A DNA stretch of 64,000 nt. Origin: Enterobacter bugandensis (lineage in GTDB: Bacteria > Pseudomonadota > Gammaproteobacteria > Enterobacterales > Enterobacteriaceae). Below the pieces are notes generated by a model, which was not told the origin of the DNA, made no database searches, and saw only the letters and a program-made list of their open reading frames with translations. The stretch is from contig NZ_LT992502.1 of NCBI RefSeq assembly GCF_900324475.1, positions 2,914,001-2,978,000 of the forward strand, in the 5' to 3' direction. Shown piece after piece: positions 1-7,569 of the stretch. Made by a program: the position numbers and the translations under genes. Positions within the stretch are counted from its first letter, which is position 1. The number at the start of each line of letters is the position of its first letter.

Positions 1-22
1 TGCGAAAGGGAAAAGCGCGGGG

Positions 23-985
23 TTAAAACGCGACGTCAACAATCAGCGTATCGGTGTAGGTACCGGCGGGTGGCGTGGCCTGATTCGTCAGGACTTTGGC
101 GGTGTAGTTATAGGTACGCAGCAGGCCGTCGGCGCTGACCAGCGAGGAGGTCGCGCTGGTCCAGCGTTCGCTGCCGCTGCTGCCCCAGCGGTTAGTGGTG
201 GCTTCTTTATAGATGTCATAACTCAGGTAGTTACTGCCGCTCACCATCCGGCGCACGTTATTCAGCGCGTTGGCACCATTGTTAATCCCGATGGTATAGG
301 TACTGCCTTTGGTACAGGTGACGGCAATCGCCTGCGAGACCGTGGGGAAATTTTGCACCAGCGGCGCACTGCTAAAGTTGACGTCCGGCGTGGTCATGGC
401 GCTGCAGTCGTTGGTGACGGTCAGGTTAAGCAGAATACTGGTCGTCGCGGTTCCCGTTTGATTGATGGTGCAAATACCGAGCGCCCCCACGGAACAGACG
501 CTGTAGTTAACGCTGAAGGTTAACTGCACCTGATACGGCCCGGCAGAGACGTTTTGTCCGGCGACGGTGCGGAAATAGAGCGGAATGTTGTACTGCTTTG
601 ACCCGAGCAATCCCAGCAAGGTATTTCCGCTCCAGGTATACGATTTACTTATCTGTACCTCACTGCTGCTCGCGCAACCCGAAAGTCCACACAGCCGGGT
701 GGGGATCACGTCCGTGATGGCGGCATTATCGGTGCGTTTCAGGGTCGCACGACTGTTGGCCGATATCGTTGCTGCGGTGTAGTTCAGCGTCACCGAGTCG
801 TTCGTCAGCAGGTTGAGTATCGCATCACACGCTACCACCAGCGTGCCGGTGGTCTCCACCTCCCCGGAGCCGCTCAGCGCAAACGACGTGACGCTGCCGA
901 ACGACGCATTGACCGTGCTGACGGTACAGGCCGCCCAGCTGCCGCCGGAGAGCAGCAGCAGGAGCAACATCACCCAGCGCTTCAT
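23..985 (-). CDS. Spore coat U domain tip adhesin of archaic (Csu-type) pilus
   Basis: A 320-residue secreted protein with an N-terminal signal peptide (about residues 1-18, cleavage after SWA). It carries two spore coat U (SCPU) type beta domains: one from about residue 19 with early Cys residues, and a second from about residue 190 ending in the typical subunit C-terminus (GTYTDTLIVDVAF). Two-domain SCPU proteins at the promoter-distal end of Csu-type operons are the tip adhesins (CsuE role), so this is probably the surface-binding subunit. Its start codon overlaps the usher stop by 4 bases (ATGA), indicating translational coupling as last gene of the operon. Family and operon position are clear; the ligand is unknown. 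Confidence 0.85.
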   Translation of the reverse strand: MKRWVMLLLLLLSGGSWAACTVSTVNASFGSVTSFALSGSGEVETTGTLVVACDAILNLLTNDSVTLNYTAATISANSRATLKRTDNAAITDVIPTRLCGLSGCASSSEVQISKSYTWSGNTLLGLLGSKQYNIPLYFRTVAGQNVSAGPYQVQLTFSVNYSVCSVGALGICTINQTGTATTSILLNLTVTNDCSAMTTPDVNFSSAPLVQNFPTVSQAIAVTCTKGSTYTIGINNGANALNNVRRMVSGSNYLSYDIYKEATTNRWGSSGSERWTSATSSLVSADGLLRTYNYTAKVLTNQATPPAGTYTDTLIVDVAF

Positions 986-3366
986 GGCCCCTCCCGGCAG
1001 ACCAGCGGGCCGTAGGTTTGCAGCCTGTGGTCCGGGTTCGCGCCGATGGTCAGCGTTGCCCTGCAGCGTTTGCCTGTCGGCGTCGTGACGTCGAGCAGAT
1101 TGACGTCGCTGAGGTTTTCCAGCCAGGCAATCCCGTCATATCCCACCACCGCATTGCTGCGCGAGGCGCGTCGAACCTGGCTTCCCACCGGAATGGCCTC
1201 CCCCTGCGCGTCGTGCAGGATGACGCTCGCTACCCGCTCCTGTTCCATCGGGAAATCCACCAGATAACCGCTGTGGCGGCGGATCGCCACCCGCCGCTCG
1301 GTCTCTTTCAGCCGGGTGTCGGCAGGCAGGTTCAGGGTATTAATACTGTAGCTTGCCGGGTAATAGGCCGAGACGCCGCTCACCAGCAGATACCCGTTGC
1401 GGTTGGTTTTACCAACCGGCTGGTTTTCATAGCTGACGGGGACATCCGGCTGGCCATCGGTGCTGATGACCACAAACGCATCGTTGATTTTGTTTGCCGC
1501 AAACAGTTCGCCGTCCATCAGCACCAGGGAGCCCATCGCTTCGCTCCACCAGGTCATCATGCCCTTCTCGCCGTACCCGCCCCCCTGCAGCTCGATATTG
1601 TTATTGCGCCAGCCCACCGTTCCCTGCTGGTAGTTATTCGATCGCGACTGGTTCGCCCACGCCATATTCCAGCTGAAGCCGCCGTCGGAGGGCATCGAGT
1701 GGTTGTAGTTGATGCGCTGCGTGCTGCCTGCATCCGGGGTATTTTCCACGGTGAGCGCCGCGCTGTCGCGTTCGCCCAGCGGCACCTGGAATGACATCGC
1801 GACCGTCCAGTCGCCCCGCTGCTGGTCCCGGCTGGCGGCGAGGTAAATGCTGCTGGAGCCCCACAGATTTCGGCTCCAGGAGAGGTTAAGCAGCTCGGTT
1901 TTCTGGCTGTCAAAGCTCTCCACGCCGATCCAGGCCGCCCCGATGTTGCCGTATTCCCCCAGGTTGAAGGTCAGGGAATATTGATCGGTATTGCGGCTAA
2001 AGCTGGCGATGGGGCGGTCATTTTCGTCGTACACCGTCGGCTGGTCATACAGGACCAGGTTACCAAAGCCGCGATCGCGGCGGGTATGCTGGGTGGCGAG
2101 GCTGAACTCGCTGGTGCTGTACTGGTAGCCCCAGTTGATTTGCCCGCCGTCATCTCCGCGCATCCGGCTCTGGCTGTACGAGGTATTCACCACGCCAAAA
2201 CGCCCCAGCTTGACCACCGTCCCCGCACCGGCGAGTGTCAGTTCCTCCGCGCCTTCGGCGTGCCCCTCCAGCGTCAGCCAGTCCGTCAGGCCGTAGCGAT
2301 ACGATCCGCTCCCCGCCGCCGGGCCGTAGTCAAAATTCTTAATGCCGTAGTTGCGCCGCAGGCTCCCCAGGGTAACGGCCCCATCGCTCAGCCCTTCTTT
2401 CAGCAGATCGCTGGTGACGTAAAACGGCAGCGTGGTACTCACCTGGCGCCCCAGCGCATCGGTGGTGACCAGCACCGCATCCCCGGCGCCGTTAATGTAG
2501 GGCAGGTTCGTCAGGGTGAACGGCCCGGGCTGCAGCTGCGTGGACCCGGAGCGGTAGCCGTTGATGAAGAGGTCGACCGAGGTCGGCACCGCCGCTTCAC
2601 CTGAAAATTCCGGCAGCGGCCAGGTCACCAGGTCCGGACGCAGGGAGAAATCACGCCCATAGCTGATCCCGCCCATGCGGACGCTGCTGCTCCAGCTCAG
2701 GGCATCGCTGATGACATCCCCGGCGGTCCAGGTGGTGGCGTCCTCCTCGTTGGTCACCAGCAGGGTGGTGTCATAGCGGACATAGCCCTCCTGCTGACCG
2801 TCGTTGCCGGTGAAATTTTCGCGGGCGTAGCCGGTGGAGGAGAATGAACCGTTTTCATTGAAGTAGCGGAATTCATGCCAGAGCGAGGCCTGCCCGCCGA
2901 CGTGCTCGGTATGGTTGGTATAAAAATCGTAATTGAGCAGCGCGCCTCTGCCATAGTGAGGCTTACTCTGCGTCGGCTGGCCGCCAAACGGGGTGACGCG
3001 GGAGGTTATCCACTCACGGGGCACGGTCAGCAGCAGACGCTGGGCGGGACTGTCGTACTCCACCCGCACCGCCGGAAGCGTGCTGAGATTGACGTCGCCG
3101 TTGGGCACATGTTCAGGCGGAAGCCCGGCGCGCAGCAAATCGGCGCTGGAGATATAGTAAGCGCCGTCGCGTTGCGTCACGGGAACCACCAGCCCGGTGT
3201 CGTAGTGGTTCAGTACCAGGGCGAGCTGGAAAACCGCCTCCCCGTTTATCGCCTGCGCTTGCGGCGGCGGCGGTAAGCTGTCATCACCCGGTTCGGCCCA
3301 GGTACTGGTACTCACGCAAAGCAGGATCATCATTGCGGGCTTCAGTTGACGGGCGTCGACTGCCAT
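982..3366 (-). CDS. Outer-membrane usher of archaic chaperone-usher pilus
   Basis: A 794-residue usher of the FimD/PapC superfamily. It should form the outer-membrane pore through which SCPU subunits are assembled and secreted. A signal peptide ends near residue 24 (STWA). An N-terminal periplasmic domain precedes a long beta-barrel region with repeated aromatic/Gly strands, a plug region around residues 220-310, and C-terminal domains containing Cys. The length fits the short archaic (CsuD-like) ushers better than the roughly 860-residue classical ones. The start at 3366 overlaps the chaperone gene by 25 bases; a start at the Met at residue 12 is also possible. It lies between chaperone and tip adhesin as in csuCDE. 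Confidence 0.88.
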   Translation of the reverse strand: MAVDARQLKPAMMILLCVSTSTWAEPGDDSLPPPPQAQAINGEAVFQLALVLNHYDTGLVVPVTQRDGAYYISSADLLRAGLPPEHVPNGDVNLSTLPAVRVEYDSPAQRLLLTVPREWITSRVTPFGGQPTQSKPHYGRGALLNYDFYTNHTEHVGGQASLWHEFRYFNENGSFSSTGYARENFTGNDGQQEGYVRYDTTLLVTNEEDATTWTAGDVISDALSWSSSVRMGGISYGRDFSLRPDLVTWPLPEFSGEAAVPTSVDLFINGYRSGSTQLQPGPFTLTNLPYINGAGDAVLVTTDALGRQVSTTLPFYVTSDLLKEGLSDGAVTLGSLRRNYGIKNFDYGPAAGSGSYRYGLTDWLTLEGHAEGAEELTLAGAGTVVKLGRFGVVNTSYSQSRMRGDDGGQINWGYQYSTSEFSLATQHTRRDRGFGNLVLYDQPTVYDENDRPIASFSRNTDQYSLTFNLGEYGNIGAAWIGVESFDSQKTELLNLSWSRNLWGSSSIYLAASRDQQRGDWTVAMSFQVPLGERDSAALTVENTPDAGSTQRINYNHSMPSDGGFSWNMAWANQSRSNNYQQGTVGWRNNNIELQGGGYGEKGMMTWWSEAMGSLVLMDGELFAANKINDAFVVISTDGQPDVPVSYENQPVGKTNRNGYLLVSGVSAYYPASYSINTLNLPADTRLKETERRVAIRRHSGYLVDFPMEQERVASVILHDAQGEAIPVGSQVRRASRSNAVVGYDGIAWLENLSDVNLLDVTTPTGKRCRATLTIGANPDHRLQTYGPLVCREGP

Positions 3367-4103
3367 TGTGCATCCCTGGCATTAATCTGCGCGCTGATCT
3401 GGCTGGGCTGGCGGATCCCGGCCGGAATCGGCCAGCTGCGGGTGCTGCCCGGCAGCACATAGCCCAGCAGGCCATCCGCAATCATGCGCTTTTGTCCCCC
3501 CTGCTCCAGCGCCACCTGGCTGAGCCTGACGTGAACATCGCCCTGATTGCGGACTTCAATGGCAGGCTGGCCCGCCACCTGCGTGACGCGCCAGCTCAGG
3601 TTACGGGTATCCACGAGGGCATGATGCGCCCCCTCTTTTATTGTCGGTATCCCCTGTCCGTAAACGAACAAGGGTATGGAATAGCGCATCTGCAGTTTAA
3701 GGCCGATGGCGGGGTCGGCCTTCGCGTCCGGCTGGGGAATTTCATCCACGATAATGCGATAGGCTTGTTCAACGCCCATCGGAACGGTACCCTGTTTGAT
3801 CAGGCGGATCAGCTGTTTACTGCCTTTGCCGATGGTGACGATGGGCGGGCTGGCGACCACGTCCTGCTGGGCGGTATAGCGCTCAAAGCCCCCCTCCTGC
3901 TTCCAGCGCACAATGCGCACCTGCATCGTTGTGGCACTGTTTCCCTGATTCTGGATCCACAGTTCAGTCGCTTTGCTGTCGGCCGACAGCCACGGATCGA
4001 TGGGCCATAACAGAATGGTCGCCGCCGCCTGCGCCTGTCCTCCCGCCATGGCGGTCACGCCCAACATACTCACCAGGTACCAATGCCTGAATAGTGGCTT
4101 CAT
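3342..4103 (-). CDS. Periplasmic pilus chaperone (CsuC-like)
   Basis: A 253-residue periplasmic chaperone with two Ig-like domains. It captures SCPU subunits after Sec export and delivers them to the usher. A signal peptide spans about residues 1-25 (GGQAQA). The N-terminal domain has the WP..P.L and ELW..N strands common to pili chaperones, followed by the conserved R-I-I-V-DEIP strand. The start at 4103 is chosen because GGGAGA stands 7-8 bases upstream; an in-frame ATG at 4127 overlapping the previous stop lacks such a site. It is the third gene of the pilus operon. Confidence 0.86.
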   Translation of the reverse strand: MKPLFRHWYLVSMLGVTAMAGGQAQAAATILLWPIDPWLSADSKATELWIQNQGNSATTMQVRIVRWKQEGGFERYTAQQDVVASPPIVTIGKGSKQLIRLIKQGTVPMGVEQAYRIIVDEIPQPDAKADPAIGLKLQMRYSIPLFVYGQGIPTIKEGAHHALVDTRNLSWRVTQVAGQPAIEVRNQGDVHVRLSQVALEQGGQKRMIADGLLGYVLPGSTRSWPIPAGIRQPSQISAQINARDAQWQSTPVN

Positions 4104-4120
4104 CGAATGTTCTCCCTTTT

Positions 4121-4669
4121 TCACCATGACAAGGTCACGGTGAGCTGATCGGAATAGGTGCCTGCCGGGCTAAATCCCGTCAGCAGCGCTACGCCAAAAA
4201 GTGGTAGTGCAATATTGTTGCTGTTGGTGTAGGTCACCGGGATGGCCTGGTTGACCCCAATCTCACTGTTCGCCGCCAGTGAACTGCTGCTGTAAAGCCG
4301 GTAGCCCACCACGTCGGTGCCGCCTGAACGCGTCATGCGGCGCACCGAGGCGTAGTTTTGCCCGCCGTTGATACTCATGCTCAGCGCCACGCCCGGCGTG
4401 CAGGCGATGGACAGCGCCCCGTTGGGCACAAAGCTGGTGCTGACCGGGGCACTCTCCACGCCGGTATGGGTTCCAAAATCCAGCGTCCCGAAGATCCCGC
4501 CGGTCCCCGTCGTGACAGAACATCCCGGCACGACGGTCGCGCTCACCTTAAACGACTGCGACGTCACAGCGCCGGCCCCGGAAACCAGGGTCAGCCCCAG
4601 CGCCAGCGCAAAAAAAGGCTGCACGATCCCCTCTGCGCAAGCGCGCAGACTTAAAAAGGAGGCCTTCAT
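4121..4669 (-). CDS. Spore coat U domain pilus subunit 2
   Basis: A 182-residue single-domain SCPU protein. A long N-terminal hydrophobic segment (about residues 16-34, ending SGAGA) is the signal peptide. It is followed by the subunit fold with Cys in PGCSV and IACTPG and the C-terminal strand GTYSDQLTVTLSW. The start lies 8 bases downstream of the preceding subunit gene with only a weak ribosome site, so it is probably coupled to it. By analogy with Csu operons this is a structural or adaptor subunit; which one cannot be read from sequence alone. Confidence 0.82.
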   Translation of the reverse strand: MKASFLSLRACAEGIVQPFFALALGLTLVSGAGAVTSQSFKVSATVVPGCSVTTGTGGIFGTLDFGTHTGVESAPVSTSFVPNGALSIACTPGVALSMSINGGQNYASVRRMTRSGGTDVVGYRLYSSSSLAANSEIGVNQAIPVTYTNSNNIALPLFGVALLTGFSPAGTYSDQLTVTLSW

Positions 4670-4677
4670 GGCTGGAG

Positions 4678-5250
4678 CTAGTAGGTGACGCTGACGTTGA
4701 TCGTGTCGGTATAAGTGCCCGGCACCACCGTGACGCTGTTACCGCCGCCGGTGATGCGCCCGTAAAGGGTGTAGCTGTTGACCCCGCCCGCCGTCGACGC
4801 GACCGGCAGCGCCGCGTTGTTGGCGATGACGTTGTTAAATCCGCTGTCGCTGTACAGACTGTAAGCCACGCCCTGCGCCGCATTGGCGGTATTGATCAGA
4901 TAGCGCGCAGGCGTGCCCGGCGTGCCGACCACGGTACCGGGTGCGGTGGAGTTAGTGTTGCCGGTGATCGCCACCGTATAGCTGGCGGTGGTGCACTGAA
5001 TGGTGAACGTATTCCCGCCGCTGGCGCCGGTGAGCTGGGTGGTCAGCGTGGAAAACGTGGCGGGATGGGTACCAAAATCGAGTGTCCCGAAGTTAATACC
5101 GTTTTGCGTGGGCGATCCGTTAATCAGACACCCGTTTGTGAGGGTCAGCGTCGCACCGATGGTGCCGCTGCTGGTCACGGCCAGCGCAGGATGTACCGTT
5201 GTCGCCGCCAGTAACGCGCCAGCGCAGATTAAAAGGCGTTTTCTTTTCAT
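4678..5250 (-). CDS. Spore coat U domain pilus subunit 1 (probable major pilin)
   Basis: A 190-residue SCPU protein, first gene of the pilus operon and therefore the likely major rod subunit (CsuA/B role). The signal peptide runs to about residue 25 (HPALA). The fold then shows the paired Cys residues (NGCLING, IQCTTA), the conserved INFGTLDFG strand and the terminal GTYTDTINVSVTY strand. The ATG at 5250 is preferred because GGAGGG lies 7 bases upstream; a TTG at 5271 would give a longer form without that spacing. Upstream is the AT-rich spacer to the divergent symporter gene, where the pilus promoter must lie. Confidence 0.84.
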   Translation of the reverse strand: MKRKRLLICAGALLAATTVHPALAVTSSGTIGATLTLTNGCLINGSPTQNGINFGTLDFGTHPATFSTLTTQLTGASGGNTFTIQCTTASYTVAITGNTNSTAPGTVVGTPGTPARYLINTANAAQGVAYSLYSDSGFNNVIANNAALPVASTAGGVNSYTLYGRITGGGNSVTVVPGTYTDTINVSVTY

Positions 5251-5681
5251 TTTCCACCCTCCGGAAGTCAAACGCGTTCCCTTGCCACATTTTATTTATG
5301 CTGTTCAAGATGTTAGCCCCGCTTAAGGTTCCTCTGAGAGGGGTTAATGAGAATTTAGTTTACGGATATCGCTTCCACCACCCGCCCCAAAACGCATAAT
5401 CCTTGTGTCCTATTGACTTAATATTCTTATAAATAACAATGAATTAAAATTATTTTGGCCGCATTTTTATTTTTTCAGAAGAGAATATATCCCTTATAGT
5501 GTGATCACCATCACAATATATCGTTATGCCACCAACAACAAAATCAATAAAACTTAAAAACTTGTTGTAACCCCCTACGCTTTGCGTCAATTTATGTGCC
5601 GAATATTTTCCCGCGCAGTAATAAAAAATTTATATGTATCGGCGCGGGCGACATCTGATAGCGCATAGAGGGTCTTTTTTC
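5251..5681. other. AT-rich divergent regulatory spacer
   Basis: About 430 bases without a gene between the pilus operon (minus) and the symporter gene (plus). The middle (5400-5480) is strongly AT-rich with runs of A/T, the sort of sequence H-NS favours (inference). It holds the perfect CRP site at 5500-5515. No recognisable protein fragment is seen. Confidence 0.6.
5500..5515. promoter_or_regulatory. CRP (cAMP receptor protein) binding site
   Basis: The sequence TGTGATCACCATCACA matches the TGTGA-N6-TCACA consensus at all ten fixed positions. It lies about 174 bases before the symporter start and about 250 bases before the pilus operon, so either promoter could be its target. CRP activation of a dicarboxylate-type carrier would parallel E. 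coli dctA. Confidence 0.75.
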
Positions 5682-6941
5682 GTGGCAAGTGCAAACAAAC
5701 TTACACTCTTCATCGTGATATTCATGCTGGCGGGTATTCTTTCAGGGGCGGCAATTCACGAGTACGCATCTGCGGATGCCATCAAAGCCTGGTCGGATAA
5801 TATTACCCTTCTGACCGATATTTTCCTCCGTCTGATCAAAATGGTTATTGCGCCGCTGGTCTTCAGCACGCTGACCGTGGGCATTATGAAGCTGGGAGAA
5901 ACCTCCACCATAGGCCGGGTGGGCGGCAAAGCGATGGTATGGTTCATCAGTTCATCCGTGCTTTCTATTCTGGTCGGACTGTTTATCGTCACGCTGGAGC
6001 GTCCGGGAAGCGGCCTGAACCTGACTATTCCAACCGAGGCGGTGGATACCGGTCTGGCCGTGGGCGGGATGACGCTGAAAGCGTTCCTGTCTCACACCAT
6101 TCCCACCAGCATCGCGGGGGCGATGTCGAACAATGAGATCCTGCAGATAGTGGTGTTCTCGATGTTCTTCGGCATCGGCGGCGCGTCGCTGGGGCAGAAA
6201 TTCAACGCGCCGCTGGTGGCCGCACTGGATGTGGTTTCCCATATCATGCTGAAGGTAACGGGTTACGTGATGTACGTTGCGCCACTGGCCATCTTCGCGG
6301 CGATCTCCTCCGTCATTGCCACGCAGGGTCTGGGCATCCTGTTGAACTACGCCTCCTTTATTGGCGGCTACTACGTTGCCATTCTTCTCACCTGCATGGT
6401 GCTGCTGGCCGTGGGTTACATGGTGCTGAAAAAAGAGGTGTTTCGCCTGGTCAGCATGCTGAAAGATCCGGTGCTGGTCGCATTCACCACCAGCAGTTCT
6501 GAAGCGGCCTACCCTAAAACGCTGGAGCAGCTGGAGCGCTTTGGCTGCTCGCGCAATATCGCCTCTTTCGTTCTGCCGATTGGCTACTCCTTCAACCTCG
6601 TGGGGTCAATGGTGTACTGCTCGTTTGCCTCGATGTTTATTGCGCAGGCGTACAACATTCACCTGAGCTTCTCTGAGGTGACGGTGCTGATGTTAACCCT
6701 GATGCTGGCGTCAAAAGGCATTGCGGGCGTGCCGCGTTCTTCGCTGGTGGTGCTGGCCGCAACGATCCCGAGCTTTAACATTCCGGTGGCGGGGATCCTG
6801 CTGCTGATGGGGATCGACCACTTCCTGGATATGGGGCGTTCCGCGATTAACGTGCTGGGGAACGGGATTGCGACGGCGATGCTTTCGCAGAATGAAGGTG
6901 CGCGGGAAGCTGAAGCTGAACTGGTAAAGCAGGAAGCGTAA
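5682..6941 (+). CDS. Dicarboxylate/amino acid:cation symporter (DAACS family)
   Basis: A 419-residue inner-membrane carrier of the GltP/DctA (SLC1-like) family with about eight hydrophobic segments. The hallmark C-terminal half is present: a serine-rich TSSSEAAYP re-entrant loop, GYSFNLVGS where relatives have N-x-D-G-T/S, the second hairpin with GIAGVPRSS, and a final helix with N-V-L-GNGIAT. The GTG at 5682 is chosen because AGAGGG stands nine bases upstream; an ATG at 5634 would add 16 residues without a good ribosome site. The Val in NLVG replaces an Asp that is conserved in GltP and DctA, so the substrate or ion coupling may differ. It is monocistronic and ends before a bidirectional terminator. 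Confidence 0.85.
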   Translation: MASANKLTLFIVIFMLAGILSGAAIHEYASADAIKAWSDNITLLTDIFLRLIKMVIAPLVFSTLTVGIMKLGETSTIGRVGGKAMVWFISSSVLSILVGLFIVTLERPGSGLNLTIPTEAVDTGLAVGGMTLKAFLSHTIPTSIAGAMSNNEILQIVVFSMFFGIGGASLGQKFNAPLVAALDVVSHIMLKVTGYVMYVAPLAIFAAISSVIATQGLGILLNYASFIGGYYVAILLTCMVLLAVGYMVLKKEVFRLVSMLKDPVLVAFTTSSSEAAYPKTLEQLERFGCSRNIASFVLPIGYSFNLVGSMVYCSFASMFIAQAYNIHLSFSEVTVLMLTLMLASKGIAGVPRSSLVVLAATIPSFNIPVAGILLLMGIDHFLDMGRSAINVLGNGIATAMLSQNEGAREAEAELVKQEA

Positions 6942-6953
6942 TGGCATGAAAAA

Positions 6954-7001
6954 GGGTGAGGCCTGATGCCCTCACCCCAGCCCTCACCCACAGGGAGAGG
7001 G
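6954..7001. repeat. GGGTGAGG/CCTCACCC dispersed-type palindromic element
   Basis: An imperfect palindrome (GGGTGAGG at 6954-6961 with CCTCACCC at 6970-6977, then a second CCCTC...GAGGG pair) in the spacer after the symporter gene. This C/T-rich, G/A-rich paired style matches a class of intergenic repeats common in Enterobacter and Klebsiella genomes (recalled, not searched). Confidence 0.5.
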
Positions 7002-7012
7002 AGCAAACACTA

Positions 7013-7038
7013 AAAACGGCAACCTGGGTTGCCGTTTT
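7013..7038. terminator. Bidirectional terminator between symporter gene and cheW
   Basis: A 12-base perfect inverted repeat (AAAACGGCAACC / GGTTGCCGTTTT) with A and T flanks, placed between two convergent genes, so it can end transcription from both sides. Confidence 0.85.
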
Positions 7039-7046
7039 GCATTTAC

Positions 7047-7550
7047 CTACGCTACATGATTCGCCGCGATATCCAGCAGCGCCATCTCTTCGCTGTTCAG
7101 CAGCTTTTCGATGTTCACCAGAATCAGCATACGCTCGCCGAGCGCCCCCAGGCCGGTCAGGTATTCGGTCGACAGCGTGACCGCAAACTCCGGCGCAGGA
7201 CGAATCTGGTCAGAGGTCAGGGAAAGCACGTCAGATACGCCATCCACCACGATACCCACCACGCGCTGTCCCAGGTTCAGGACGATCACGACGGTATTGT
7301 CGTTGTAGTCAACGTCGCCCTGGCTGAACTTCACGCGCAGATCCACGATTGGCACAATCACGCCGCGCAGATTGGTGACACCTTTAATAAACGCTGGCGT
7401 GTTAGCGATGCGGGTAACCTGGTCGTAACCACGAATTTCCTGCACTTTCAGGATATCGATGCCGTACTCCTCATCGCCCAAAGTGAATACCAGGAACTCC
7501 TGCCCTGATGGCTCGCCCGCCAGTTTCGTTACATTACTCATACCGGTCAT
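7047..7550 (-). CDS. cheW: Chemotaxis coupling protein CheW
   Basis: A 167-residue cytoplasmic CheW, the same length as in E. coli. It bridges chemoreceptors to the histidine kinase CheA. The two SH3-like subdomains are intact, with the conserved N-L-R-G-x-I-x-P-I-x-DLR segment around residues 60-73 and the VDGVSDV strand near residue 103. It is the last gene of the motA-motB-cheA-cheW operon, 19 bases after cheA. In E. coli tar-tap-cheRBYZ follow; here the next features are a terminator and an unrelated symporter gene. Confidence 0.96.
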   Translation of the reverse strand: MTGMSNVTKLAGEPSGQEFLVFTLGDEEYGIDILKVQEIRGYDQVTRIANTPAFIKGVTNLRGVIVPIVDLRVKFSQGDVDYNDNTVVIVLNLGQRVVGIVVDGVSDVLSLTSDQIRPAPEFAVTLSTEYLTGLGALGERMLILVNIEKLLNSEEMALLDIAANHVA

Positions 7551-7569
7551 GTTATTACCTTCTACTTAA

